This document shows positions 35,747-44,548 of a stretch of DNA of 64,000 bases, piece by piece (the stretch's first letter is position 1; every line of letters begins with the position of its first letter). The notes beneath the pieces are model-generated. The model was not told the origin of the DNA. It saw only the letters and a program-made list of their open reading frames with translations, and searched no databases. Source of the DNA: Xylocopilactobacillus apicola (lineage in GTDB: Bacteria; Bacillota; Bacilli; Lactobacillales; Lactobacillaceae); the NCBI RefSeq assembly GCF_033095985.1, contig NZ_AP026802.1, forward strand, positions 62,001 through 126,000, written 5' to 3'. Made by a program: the position numbers and the translations under genes.

Positions 35747-36269
35747 TGAATAAACTATATAATATTAGCAATTTCAATGGAGTGCAGGTTGATTTTCAGG
35801 ATTCAAAGTCGAGATATCCAATTTCTTTATTTGGAATGACGGAAATGGAAGGTTTCTTGATTATTCAAAACCCAGAGGGCACGCAACAAGTTCGTTGTTC
35901 AACAATTCCGACTATCTGTCTGCTAATATTGGAATTCCGATTTTTTCTTGTCGTGCTAAAAGTGTTTTTGAAACCAAAATTCCGACAGAAATCAGCTTTT
36001 ATGAATGTATTATTGATGATGAATTTTTTTTCTTTGGTAAAATTGAAAAATACCTTCCTATCATTGATGAAGAAAGGACTACTTTTAGAACCCTTCTCGA
36101 TGGCAGCCGTGTGATCGATGAACCGATTTATAAAACTGATGATGATTTTTTTATAACGAGAGATAAGGTATTTTGTGAGCAGCTGGTTGTCTCGCAGAAG
36201 TTTGTTGATCTGTGCAGAGAAGAGAAGCTTAATATTAATTTTTACAGTTGCAAAGGAGACTTATGTTAA
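35743..36269 (+). pseudogene. Imm11/Imm43-like immunity gene, frameshifted
   Basis: ATG 35743 reads to FGMTEMEGFLIIQNPEG near 35885, then the frame degenerates. The -1 frame continues from the same place: LFNNSDYLSANIGIPIFSCR, VFETKIPTEISFYECIIDDE, EQLVVSQKFVDLCREEKLNI, ending at 36269. Order and motifs match the intact relative at 38910. As the gene next to the toxin scrap it was probably its immunity partner. Confidence 0.55.
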
Positions 36270-36694
36270 CAGAAAAAGTGAAAAACTACTTGATTGAAGC
36301 AGATTTGTATGATGAAACCGATGATACAAGTTATCAAAAGGTAATTGAAGAGTTGAATATCGATGCTTCAACAGCATTTGCAGATTTTAATCTCAATACA
36401 AATTCAGCGACTTTCTCAAGGCAGTTATATGATATTTACAATGTATGTTGGTTTGCCATAAATTCAACATACTTTGAGCAAATAGAATGGATGCAGTCTG
36501 CACTGAAACTCCCGCAGGAATATATTCCCTTAGATAGCTTTGAGGGTTAGGCAGGCTTATTTTACAATCGTAAGACCAGCGAAGTTTTAGAACTTGAGTT
36601 GGGGCAAAAGCTGATCGATTTTCAAAATGGACAACTGCAACCTCAATGGAAAGATTTCAATGACTTTTTGGAATGGTATTTTGAAATAAATTAA
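36263..36694 (+). pseudogene. SUKH-like gene with in-frame TAG
   Basis: ATG 36263 has AAAGGAG upstream. The frame gives 95 residues to TAG 36548-36550 after IPLDSFEG, then continues in frame for 47 residues (AGLFYNRKTSEVLELELG, FNDFLEWYFEIN) to TAA 36692. The second part is the typical closing strand and helix of SUKH proteins. One nonsense codon separates the halves. Confidence 0.55.
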
Positions 36695-36705
36695 AGGTTT
36701 GTATT

Positions 36706-37296
36706 ATGACAAGTAAAGTATTAAGTTTAGAAGTCTTTTTAACAAAAACCGATGAAAACACATTTTCAAGGTTATTAAAAGAGCAGTTTCCGCAAATAAA
36801 GTTTATCGAGAACTTTGTTTGGCATACCCCTAACCCGCCAGTATACGATTCAATGGCAGAGTGCTGGAATAACAAATTTTCTGATATTATCATTATTGAT
36901 ACACATATTCTGTCAATAGAAGAGTATAAAAACACATGTATAATACCACACTTAAGTGGGCAAGGTTATTTGGGATCACAAGTGGGGGATGGAGTGATAC
37001 AGTTTTTACGTTCACGCGTAGGGGAATATGGGGATAATAATTGCTTGGGAAATGGGTCATTAGGGGCAAGTTATAACTTAGAGTATGAACCAGAAACAGA
37101 CAAATTGGTCAAAGCAGTCTGGAAACTGGTTAGAAAAAATGCCCTAAAAGTTTATTTCGTTGACACAGCAACAGGTAAAGTTTCAGAGAAACCGGAAAGT
37201 CGTTTTTATGCCTTTCCTGATGCCGCGGCTAAATTTAATGGCACGAATGGTCGATATTTACAGTGCGGAGCACTCACACAGTTTATTGCAAAATAA
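36706..37296 (+). CDS. Hypothetical immunity-train protein
   Basis: 196 residues. The central part contains SGQGYLGSQVGDGVIQFLRS and a Gly/Asn-rich stretch; the C-terminal part alternates strands (ALKVYFVDTATGKVSEKP) and ends SRFYAFPDAAAKFNGTNGRY. I do not recognise a family. Good codon content and spacing (12 bases after the previous frame) support it as real. Confidence 0.55.
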   Translation: MTSKVLSLEVFLTKTDENTFSRLLKEQFPQIKFIENFVWHTPNPPVYDSMAECWNNKFSDIIIIDTHILSIEEYKNTCIIPHLSGQGYLGSQVGDGVIQFLRSRVGEYGDNNCLGNGSLGASYNLEYEPETDKLVKAVWKLVRKNALKVYFVDTATGKVSEKPESRFYAFPDAAAKFNGTNGRYLQCGALTQFIAK

Positions 37297-37308
37297 AAAG
37301 GGAACAAA

Positions 37309-37590
37309 ATGAAGGACGTTAGAGTAGAGTGGGTTCGCAGAGACAGAAATAAAGTTCCGGAGAATTGTAAATACTATCCCGTATCAAAATTCCCAGATGA
37401 GACTGAAAGCTCTACCCCTTGGAGTGTGGTTTTGCAGTTGGGAAAATCTACATGCACTGGCGGAAAAATTATTAGCTTTGGAACTGTCAATTTTCTAATG
37501 GATAATGCGCCGTCTGAGAAATTATCTCAACACAAGACTTTTGAAATTTATGAAGGTCCCAAAAAAGTTGCCGATGTTTTTATTATATAG
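37309..37590 (+). CDS. Small hypothetical, beta-barrel-like end
   Basis: 93 residues. The C-terminal half (GGKIISFGTVNFLMDNAPSE, then FEIYEGPKKVADVFII) resembles the closing strands of a small beta-barrel family (EF-Tu domain 2-like endings) seen beside immunity genes. AAAAGGGAAC precedes the ATG. Function unknown. Confidence 0.5.
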   Translation: MKDVRVEWVRRDRNKVPENCKYYPVSKFPDETESSTPWSVVLQLGKSTCTGGKIISFGTVNFLMDNAPSEKLSQHKTFEIYEGPKKVADVFII

Positions 37591-37606
37591 AGCCAAGGAG
37601 GTTTTC

Positions 37607-37744
37607 ATGCAAACGCAGGATAAAAAAAGGGCATCAAACATTCATGAACTTTTTGCCGACTGGCAAGATGACGGTTATCGAGAGCATGAAATCGATTGGG
37701 GTAAATCTCAAGGCAATGAATTATCGTGGAAAAAAGATGAATAA
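37607..37744 (+). pseudogene. MazE/PemI-type antitoxin C-terminal fragment
   Basis: 45 residues with IHELFADWQDDGYREHEIDW and GKSQGNELSW, the toxin-binding tail of MazE/PemI antitoxins. The DNA-binding N-terminal domain is missing. A very good ribosome site (AAGGAGG, 6 bases upstream) sits before the ATG, so the tail alone may be made. No MazF gene is adjacent; the dead PemK gene at 17.4 kb is far away. Confidence 0.5.
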
Positions 37745-38072
37745 ATTAGTTCAGAAAATTTTAAATAATCGAAATGACCTTATTGAAGGGACGTTTTGTT
37801 ACGAGCTGTTTGAGAATAAGACCTTCAATGCGACTCTTTTCGAGGAGCTGATAAAAGACATCAAGAACTCTTTAAATGAAGATGAGATTACCGATTTTTT
37901 GGACTTTGTTCCATGGGTCGTAATGAATACGATGCACTGCATAATATGTCATAACGACACAAACGATTCGTATTTTATTTTAAACATGGATATGGATTTG
38001 TGGTACGAAACGTATGAGAACTTGTTATCTGATGTACTGAATTCAGCTCTTTTATGCCAGAGAAACAGATGA
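37737..38072 (+). CDS. Hypothetical immunity-train protein
   Basis: 111 residues from ATG 37737, overlapping the previous stop by eight bases. Helical, acidic, with LFEELIKDIKNSLNEDEITD and DSYFILNMDMDLWYETYENL. No family recognised. Its end overlaps the Imm1-like gene by 19 bases. Confidence 0.5.
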   Translation: MNKLVQKILNNRNDLIEGTFCYELFENKTFNATLFEELIKDIKNSLNEDEITDFLDFVPWVVMNTMHCIICHNDTNDSYFILNMDMDLWYETYENLLSDVLNSALLCQRNR

Positions 38073-38461
38073 TAATTTCAATTGATAATTGGCACGGCGT
38101 CTACAGCAATGAAGAAAGTTTCGATTTAACAAATCCCGATACCCTTTTGCGTTGTATTAATGATCTCAATGGTAAAAATAAAACTTCCGTTGCGCTGACC
38201 CATGACGAAGAAATTTATATGGTCATTGGAGGAGGAAACGAAGGAAAATATTCGGTTGTTGGTGGAATTAATGGGCAAATTTATAACTTAATTAATAAAA
38301 ATAACATCAACAAAAAAGGGTATGTTCAAATTGTGACAGGTGGTCAGTTAGGTGATTTTGAAATGAAGTATTGTGTTGATAAAGAAATGGCTATCCAGGC
38401 GGCTAACCATTTTTATAAAAATATAGATTTTGATAAAACTTTAAAATGGGAGATTTTGTGA
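38054..38461 (+). CDS. Imm1-family immunity protein
   Basis: 135 residues. TLLRCINDLNGKNKTSVALT, EEIYMVIGGGNEGKYSVVGG and YVQIVTGGQLGDFEM then a helix with AIQAANHFYKN give the Imm1 order (GGG motif, GGQ motif, closing A-x-x-A-x-x-F helix). Overlaps the next gene at the stop (TGATG). Imm1 proteins are antidotes of polymorphic toxins. Confidence 0.7.
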   Translation: MPEKQMIISIDNWHGVYSNEESFDLTNPDTLLRCINDLNGKNKTSVALTHDEEIYMVIGGGNEGKYSVVGGINGQIYNLINKNNINKKGYVQIVTGGQLGDFEMKYCVDKEMAIQAANHFYKNIDFDKTLKWEIL

Positions 38462-38913
38462 TGCAAAAATTTGTAGATTCCGGGAAAAAGCTAACTTTAT
38501 TAGATATCCAAGGAATCGGTATCAATTTTCCGAAAGATTTAGTTGATTTATATCTACATTACAATGGCGGAAAAGTTGATGGCGAAAAAGATTTTTACAT
38601 CGACGAAGACAATGATGTTGAGGTCAGTGTTCAAACTTTTTTGCCGATGAAGTATAAGAGATTTGAATTCGATACGTTATTAGAAGAAATGTATCAAATG
38701 TTTGCGATGGATAAGAAACTTATTCCAATCTCTTATATTCCTTTTGCAGTTGATTACGGCGGATACCCTTATTGCATCAATACATTGGATCATAAGATCT
38801 ATATAGGTTATATGGACGATTACGACGGGACACCTGAATCAACGATTCGTTTTATATCAAATTCTCTTGCGGAGTTTATCGACGGAATGATGTCAGAAAG
38901 CGAGGCTTATTGA
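38461..38913 (+). CDS. SMI1/KNR4 (SUKH) immunity protein
   Basis: 150 residues from ATG 38461, with GGGAG 9 bases upstream and overlap with the previous TGA. FPKDLVDLYLHYNGGKVDGE, YIPFAVDYGGYPYCINTLDH and SLAEFIDGMM are typical SUKH elements. Confidence 0.8.
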   Translation: MQKFVDSGKKLTLLDIQGIGINFPKDLVDLYLHYNGGKVDGEKDFYIDEDNDVEVSVQTFLPMKYKRFEFDTLLEEMYQMFAMDKKLIPISYIPFAVDYGGYPYCINTLDHKIYIGYMDDYDGTPESTIRFISNSLAEFIDGMMSESEAY

Positions 38914-39473
38914 TATATCTATTAAGATCAACATCGAAAAACACTTGTTCATTTATTCAAGACTACCCAGATGGTGAAGAAAGCATTATGGGAAGGGCTG
39001 TTAAGGATCCATGGAAGCCATTTGGTCGTGAATACCGTGCTATTACACTTGAGTTAAGGAAAAATGATTTTGGCAAAAAGAACTATCAATTTGATTTTAG
39101 TGGTGCTTTGAATCCATTTTTTATCATCAGTGAATTTGCATTGGTCGCACTTAATGATATTTTAAAACCGCGAGGCCAGATATTGCCGGTTATCACAAAG
39201 TGTAAGCGAAAACAGTTTTTTGGTTATTATCCCACTAAACATTTATCAGGTTGTTTTGATAAACAAAAGTCAGTTTATCGTGAATTTCCAAAAGGTTTAA
39301 TGATTGATAAACCGGTGCTTATTGCAAAAAATATTACTGATGATTATTTATTCTCTATTGAAGAAGATATTAGTCGAGTCTTTGTGCCAGATAAATTTAA
39401 GCAACGAGTTGAAAAGGCAGGATTATTAGGTTTTGACTTTTCTGTTGAAATTGGCATGAATGATACGAACTAA
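38910..39473 (+). CDS. Imm43/DUF1629-like immunity protein, intact
   Basis: 187 residues from TTG 38910, overlapping the previous stop. FALVALNDILKPRGQILPVI, FGYYPTKHLSGCFDKQKSVY, KGLMIDKPVLIAKNI, then VFVPDKFKQRVEKAGLLGFD give the same order as the broken copies at 22548 and 35743. This is the only intact member of the set and closes the third immunity train ahead of a strong terminator. Confidence 0.6.
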   Translation: MIYLLRSTSKNTCSFIQDYPDGEESIMGRAVKDPWKPFGREYRAITLELRKNDFGKKNYQFDFSGALNPFFIISEFALVALNDILKPRGQILPVITKCKRKQFFGYYPTKHLSGCFDKQKSVYREFPKGLMIDKPVLIAKNITDDYLFSIEEDISRVFVPDKFKQRVEKAGLLGFDFSVEIGMNDTN

Positions 39474-39481
39474 GGAATCAT

Positions 39482-39523
39482 TTTATCCGACATAAATTTC
39501 AAATTATGTCGGATTTTTTTTTC
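39482..39523 (+). terminator. Strong terminator ending the third immunity train
   Basis: ATCCGACATAA pairs with TTATGTCGGAT across a 7-base loop, followed by eight T. Confidence 0.9.
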
Positions 39524-39602
39524 AAATTCAAAAATATTACAGGACCTATTTTTGTTATAATGATCAAACTACTTACCCCTAGGGTATTCCAGGAGGAAGC
39601 AA

Positions 39603-42596
39603 TTGTTAAAAAAGTTAGGATATCTCTTGACAATACTGAGTGGAATTTGGGCGTTATCATTTGCCATGAGTTTTAAAGAGGACGACAAAGCGGCAGATTT
39701 CCCTGAACACGTTGCACAGCCAGCGGACGCAAGCGATTTCAAGGGAGCGTTAGATAATAGCGATAAATCCGATTCCTCAAAGGAGGTTTCAAATAACGTT
39801 GCCGAAGAACCGAAGCTTACGCGGGGAGTTGAAAGCCAGACTGAATGGTGGGAGTATGATGGCACTTCAAGAGTGCTCACAATTCACCCGCACGAACTGA
39901 ATGCGGCTGTTGATGTGACTGTAACCAATATTTGGCCTTGGCATTACGACTATAATATAAAACCGACGAAAGTGGTCATAGAGCCAGGAGTTACGGCTAA
40001 AGGTTCGCTAAGAGGTTTGTTCAATGGGTTCGGTTATCTTCAAACTATTGTTGGACTTGAAAGTTTAAACACCAGTGCCGTAACCGATATGTCTTATATG
40101 TTCAATAAATGCAGGAGCCTGACCAGTCTTAATTTGAGCAACTTTAATACAAGTAATGTTGTTGATATGACTTGTATGTTTACCAATTGCGGGAGTTTAA
40201 CTAGCCTTGATTTGAGTAATTGTGATACAAGTTCTGTGACTGTTATGAATGGGATGTTTGCGGGTTGCGGGAGTTTAACTAGTCTCAATCTGAGGGGACA
40301 GTTTAATACCAGCGCAGTTAAGGATATGACCAACATGTTCCAATGGATCAACAGTCTACAGAATTTAGATCTAGGAAACTTTAATGTCGAAAATGTTGAA
40401 GAAATGTCAGGCATGTTTCAAAATAGCTCGATCATAAATCTTGATTTGTCGATGTTTAAGCCAAGCAAGGCGACCAACATGTCAAAAATGTTTTATGGAT
40501 GTTCATCAGAACAGATAAATTTCGGTTCCAATTTTGACACGGGTTCTGTAACAAATATGAAAAATATGTTTACTGAGTGCGGCGTTAAATCACTTAATAT
40601 CAAGGATTGGAACGTCAGTAACGTTCAAAACTTTCAAGAAACGTTTAACAATTGCTACAACTTACAGCAGCTTGATTTGAGTAATTGGCACACAAGCGAA
40701 GCTACAACAATGGCATCGATGTTTAATAATTGCCAAGCTCTTACAAATTTAAATCTTCTTAATTTTGATACTAGAAAAGTTACAGATATGAGTTATATGT
40801 TCTATCGGGGCAATAATTTACTGGCACTAGATCTTTCGATGTTTCGAACCTCTGAAGTTACAAATATGATCTCGATGTTTTATGGATGTGGTGCACTTAG
40901 AGAACTTGACATAAGTAATTTCGATACGAGTAAAGTAACCACAATGGCAAGCATGTTTCAAAATTGCAGTAACTTAACTAGTCTAAATGTTAACGGATTA
41001 TTTGATACGAGCATCGTTACGAATATGAATAATATGTTTGCGGGATGTGGGAATTTACCGGAACTAAAAGTGTCGAACTTCAATACCGCAAATGTAACCA
41101 ATATGGCTGGTATGTTTTATGCGTGTAGCAGTTTATCTAACCTTGATTTGTCAAACTTCAATACCTCAGAAGTGACAAGAATGGATGGAATGTTTTATTC
41201 ATGTGGCAGTTTATCTAACCTTGATTTGTCAAACTTCAATACCGCCAAAGTGACAAGAATGGATGGAATGTTTCAAGATTGTCTAACTATCACTGATATT
41301 GATGTGACGAGCTTTGACGTCAGAAATGTTGTTTATTTTAACAAAATGTTTTCAAATTGCCAACAGCTTTCAAGTATCGACGTCAGCAATTTCGTTACTT
41401 CATCTGCACAAACTATGCGTGAAATGTTTGATCAGTGCGGGTCGCTAATGGATTTGGATCTTAGTAATTTTGATACTAGAAACGTAACCGACATGGCTTT
41501 TATGTTTAGGGGCTGTAATAAAATTTCAACCCTTGATTTAACGAACTTTGATAGTAGTTCTTTAACTGACATGTCAAACATGTTTGCTCAAAACAAAGGC
41601 AGTAATCTACTTAAAGAAGTAAAGTTTGGAAGTAATTTTACAGCAAGTAAAGTGACCAATATGACTAGTTTGTTTAGTGGATGTGATAAAGCGACCAATC
41701 TCGACTTTGTGAGTTCATGGACTACCAGTGAACTAATTGGTATGGCTGGAATGTTTGAGTACTGTAAAAGTATAAAAACAATAGATTTATCTCACTTTAT
41801 AACGGATAAAGTGGACAACATGTCTTATATGTTTCGAGGTTGTTCTAGTCTAACGGAGTTGGATTTAAGCAACTTCGACATGCGTCAAGCCAGTGTGTTA
41901 TATATGATTCAAGGTACCTCCGCTCTATGGCGCTTAACCTTGGGTCCCAATTCGCAGATTACAAGTGGTCAATTTGGTTTGGGGGATCCAGTGGCTAGAA
42001 CACCAATCGTTGATGTCAATGAACCTAATGAGAATTATTACTGTACTGATCCTAACTGGGTGGAAGTAGATGTTAATAACGGCGGGACAGTGCATGATCC
42101 TAAAGGTCCTAAAAAATTGGCAAAAGAAATTATTGCAGAATCACTAACTCGTACTGATGTTAGAACGTATGTGTGGGATCAAACCGGTAAGGTGACTTTT
42201 GAAGTTCCAGGGTCAATTGATTTTGGAGTGTACAAAGATAAAAAATATCGTGGAGAGAAGATCAACAGCAGTAAGCAAACTTTCAAGGTTATCGACAGTC
42301 GTAATATGCCACGGCAGAAAACTTGGCAAGTTAGCGCGTCTGTGACTCCAATGACCTCAGCAAGTGGCGCAAGTATCGCTGGCAATCCGCTCTATTACAA
42401 AGATTCTGATGGTGTAAAACAACTAAATTCGAATTCTATATTATTAAATTCAAAAGTTACACCAGCCCAAGCGTACGAAGATATCTGGGAACAATCATGG
42501 CATCTAATGTTCGAGCCGATCGGCAAGAATATCCCAGAAGCTGGGAAATATGCTTCAACGATCACATGGACGCTGGTTGACGCAGACGGTGTGTAG
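39603..42596 (+). CDS. BspA-like LRR surface protein with WxL-type end
   Basis: 997 residues. A short hydrophobic N-terminus (LGYLLTILSGIWALSFAM) is a likely secretion signal. Residues ~135-760 are about 25 repeats of the DUF285/BspA type (M-x-x-M-F-x-x-C-x-x-L-x-x-L-D-L-S-x-F-x-T-x-x-V-T). The C-terminal ~180 residues resemble a WxL cell-wall domain (KTWQVSASVTPM, ending YASTITWTLVDA). No LPXTG motif. The start is TTG with AGGAGG 6 bases upstream; TATAAT lies at 39556. Such proteins bind host or mucosal surfaces. A repeat unit of ~60 bases at 41150-41250 is duplicated almost exactly. Confidence 0.85.
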   Translation: MLKKLGYLLTILSGIWALSFAMSFKEDDKAADFPEHVAQPADASDFKGALDNSDKSDSSKEVSNNVAEEPKLTRGVESQTEWWEYDGTSRVLTIHPHELNAAVDVTVTNIWPWHYDYNIKPTKVVIEPGVTAKGSLRGLFNGFGYLQTIVGLESLNTSAVTDMSYMFNKCRSLTSLNLSNFNTSNVVDMTCMFTNCGSLTSLDLSNCDTSSVTVMNGMFAGCGSLTSLNLRGQFNTSAVKDMTNMFQWINSLQNLDLGNFNVENVEEMSGMFQNSSIINLDLSMFKPSKATNMSKMFYGCSSEQINFGSNFDTGSVTNMKNMFTECGVKSLNIKDWNVSNVQNFQETFNNCYNLQQLDLSNWHTSEATTMASMFNNCQALTNLNLLNFDTRKVTDMSYMFYRGNNLLALDLSMFRTSEVTNMISMFYGCGALRELDISNFDTSKVTTMASMFQNCSNLTSLNVNGLFDTSIVTNMNNMFAGCGNLPELKVSNFNTANVTNMAGMFYACSSLSNLDLSNFNTSEVTRMDGMFYSCGSLSNLDLSNFNTAKVTRMDGMFQDCLTITDIDVTSFDVRNVVYFNKMFSNCQQLSSIDVSNFVTSSAQTMREMFDQCGSLMDLDLSNFDTRNVTDMAFMFRGCNKISTLDLTNFDSSSLTDMSNMFAQNKGSNLLKEVKFGSNFTASKVTNMTSLFSGCDKATNLDFVSSWTTSELIGMAGMFEYCKSIKTIDLSHFITDKVDNMSYMFRGCSSLTELDLSNFDMRQASVLYMIQGTSALWRLTLGPNSQITSGQFGLGDPVARTPIVDVNEPNENYYCTDPNWVEVDVNNGGTVHDPKGPKKLAKEIIAESLTRTDVRTYVWDQTGKVTFEVPGSIDFGVYKDKKYRGEKINSSKQTFKVIDSRNMPRQKTWQVSASVTPMTSASGASIAGNPLYYKDSDGVKQLNSNSILLNSKVTPAQAYEDIWEQSWHLMFEPIGKNIPEAGKYASTITWTLVDADGV

Positions 42597-42666
42597 ATTA
42601 TGAATTAATGAAAGAAGCACTACAAAAGCTCAAGTGATATGATGAGGCACTTTGGAGGTATACATT

Positions 42667-42903
42667 ATGACCCAGGCAACTTCGGTTAGATTCGACGATC
42701 GAATCAATGATCTGTTAAATGTTTATACGGAATCTCATTCAATTAGTAAGTCTGAATTCATTCAGGCAGCTGTGCAGGAAAAATTAGAAGATTGGCTTGA
42801 TATTGAGAAATCTGATTTAGCTTTTAAAGCATGGCTGGATGATAATAAGAGAACTTTAAGTTGGGATGAAACGCTTAAAGAATTAAATTTAGAAAATGAG
42901 TAG
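42667..42903 (+). CDS. RelB-type antitoxin
   Basis: 78 residues from ATG 42667 (TTTGGAGG 8 bases upstream). TSVRFDDRINDLLNVYTESH, then ISKSEFIQAAVQEKL is a ribbon-helix-helix; the tail LSWDETLKELNLE is toxin-binding. Overlaps the toxin by eight bases. Confidence 0.8.
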   Translation: MTQATSVRFDDRINDLLNVYTESHSISKSEFIQAAVQEKLEDWLDIEKSDLAFKAWLDDNKRTLSWDETLKELNLENE

Positions 42904-43183
42904 ATATTCGGTTAGAACTACTGCATATTTTCGAAAATCTTTTAAAAAATTATCTCCTGATGTTCAAAAGACGATTGCGAAGTTTATAAATAAAGTTGAT
43001 TTTCCCAGCACGCCAGGGAAAAAGTTAGTAGGAAATTTATCGGGTTATGTGCGATTTAGAGTTGGGTCTTACCGCTTGATAACGGTAATTAACGATGATC
43101 AACTTGTAATAACAGCTGTTTATGTAGGTAAACGATCAGATGTCTATAATGTAAATAAAAGAAATTTTTTTGAAATAGTTTGA
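42896..43183 (+). CDS. RelE/ParE-family toxin
   Basis: 95 residues: AYFRKSFKKLSPDVQKTIAK, LVGNLSGYVRFRVGSYRLIT and VITAVYVGKRSDVY are the RelE/ParE order, with the basic residues used to cut mRNA in the ribosome (R near 62, R near 66). Forms a complete pair with the gene before it. A weak hairpin with T8 follows at 43185-43219. Confidence 0.85.
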   Translation: MSRYSVRTTAYFRKSFKKLSPDVQKTIAKFINKVDFPSTPGKKLVGNLSGYVRFRVGSYRLITVINDDQLVITAVYVGKRSDVYNVNKRNFFEIV

Positions 43184-43272
43184 AAGCGGATCATGAAAAA
43201 ATGGTGCGCTTTTTTTTGATGAACTGATCCTTGAAAAAGTGTTATTATGTAGGGAGAAAAGGGGGCATAAGC

Positions 43273-43710
43273 ATGGGGATGCACGAGTTAGCTAAGCACA
43301 TTTTGGCGGTAGCTAATGAAAATGAGCTTGGGGTAACGAATTTACAGTTACAAAAAGTGATGTATTTTGTCGTGAGAAGCTATCTTGTAAATCATGAAGA
43401 TTTTAGAAGCGATCCATTCATTCATGAACTCTACAACGATAAGTTCGAGACGTGGCCATACGGACCAGTCGTGCCAGATATCTACTATTTATATAATTCA
43501 TATGGTAGTTTGGAGATTTTCAATGAAGGAAGTTATGATGATGAGTATAAAATATTTGATTCGGTCATCATCAATTTTTTGAAAATGGATGTCTTTAAAT
43601 TGGTGCGTGCAACCCAGACGCAACCGCTTTGGCAGGAACACCGACATGAAATTTTAAATCACATCAATACTTACGAATATGGATTGGAGGACATCATTGA
43701 GCATGGATAA
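43273..43710 (+). CDS. Panacea-domain antitoxin (PanA-like)
   Basis: 145 residues from ATG 43273, with GGGGG upstream. MHELAKHILAVANENELGVT, LQLQKVMYFVVRSYL and FETWPYGPVVPDIYYLYNSY are the Panacea (DUF4065/SocA-like) signature. Proteins with this domain are antitoxins paired with many unrelated toxins, including membrane-active ones. Here the next gene starts eight bases inside this one and encodes a membrane protein, which fits a PanAT pair. Confidence 0.8.
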   Translation: MGMHELAKHILAVANENELGVTNLQLQKVMYFVVRSYLVNHEDFRSDPFIHELYNDKFETWPYGPVVPDIYYLYNSYGSLEIFNEGSYDDEYKIFDSVIINFLKMDVFKLVRATQTQPLWQEHRHEILNHINTYEYGLEDIIEHG

Positions 43711-44548
43711 TTTAAAAGACGGGATCAGCGATCTTAATGAGACTAGCGATTCCAATAATAAAATCAACAAAAAAACGGTTGAGAATCAGCCGCTAATTAA
43801 GATTCTTCAGCGTTTGTCGCACGAGTTAATGCCGGAAAATATTGCGGCAAGCGATGCATTTCAAGATTTGCGTGATTACTTTAAAGATCGCAATAATGAT
43901 GAGCCGCTTGAGCTTGCTCCAATTCGCTCTTTCGTTCTTAACATCAATGAAGCACATGAAAATGGAGATACTTCTGGTTTCATCAATGCGTTAAGAAAAG
44001 CAATTGATAATTCTGACGTGTCTGAGAAGGAGATGACTGGTCTCAAGGAACTTTTAGACAATCTTGATCTTACTGCCATGCAGGTGAAAAGGATAGATTT
44101 GAATAAACAGATTAACGAACAGGAAAAGAAACTTAATGAAATTCAAAATCAAGCAACAGAGTTTGAGGCAAAATTAACAAATATCTATCTGAGTTTTATC
44201 GGGATTTTGGGATTGTTCTCTGCTTTGATTTTCGCTTTATTCGGCGGATTTAAATCAGCGATGGACGCAGTCGTTCATGCGACGAAGATCTCACGCATTT
44301 TGGTGAGTGCCTCGGTTTTAGGTATTGTCATGGTATGCGTAGTTTTCATTTTCTTCCGATTTCTGAATAAATTACTGCACCCGCAAACAATGAATCCAAA
44401 AGTATCCAACATTGATGTAGCTGTTGGAAAGAAGCATTTTCGACTTCCTAATATTTCGAAAAGCGGCTATCCAGAATTTAGTTGGAGCATTATGATTTTA
44501 GCTGCAATGTTGATTTTGGGAATTTTATTGAGCATTATTAGGCTTTAA
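43703..44548 (+). CDS. Membrane protein, candidate PanT toxin
   Basis: 281 residues from ATG 43703. A soluble N-terminal half ends in a coiled coil (residues ~125-155, LNKQINEQEKKLNEIQNQAT). Membrane helices follow near 163-182, 197-220 and 258-280. No known toxin family is visible. The eight-base overlap with the Panacea gene and the membrane-directed layout suggest a toxin acting on the membrane, held in check by PanA. It converges with the antitoxin gene at 44525, overlapping its end by 24 bases. Confidence 0.6.
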   Translation: MDNLKDGISDLNETSDSNNKINKKTVENQPLIKILQRLSHELMPENIAASDAFQDLRDYFKDRNNDEPLELAPIRSFVLNINEAHENGDTSGFINALRKAIDNSDVSEKEMTGLKELLDNLDLTAMQVKRIDLNKQINEQEKKLNEIQNQATEFEAKLTNIYLSFIGILGLFSALIFALFGGFKSAMDAVVHATKISRILVSASVLGIVMVCVVFIFFRFLNKLLHPQTMNPKVSNIDVAVGKKHFRLPNISKSGYPEFSWSIMILAAMLILGILLSIIRL

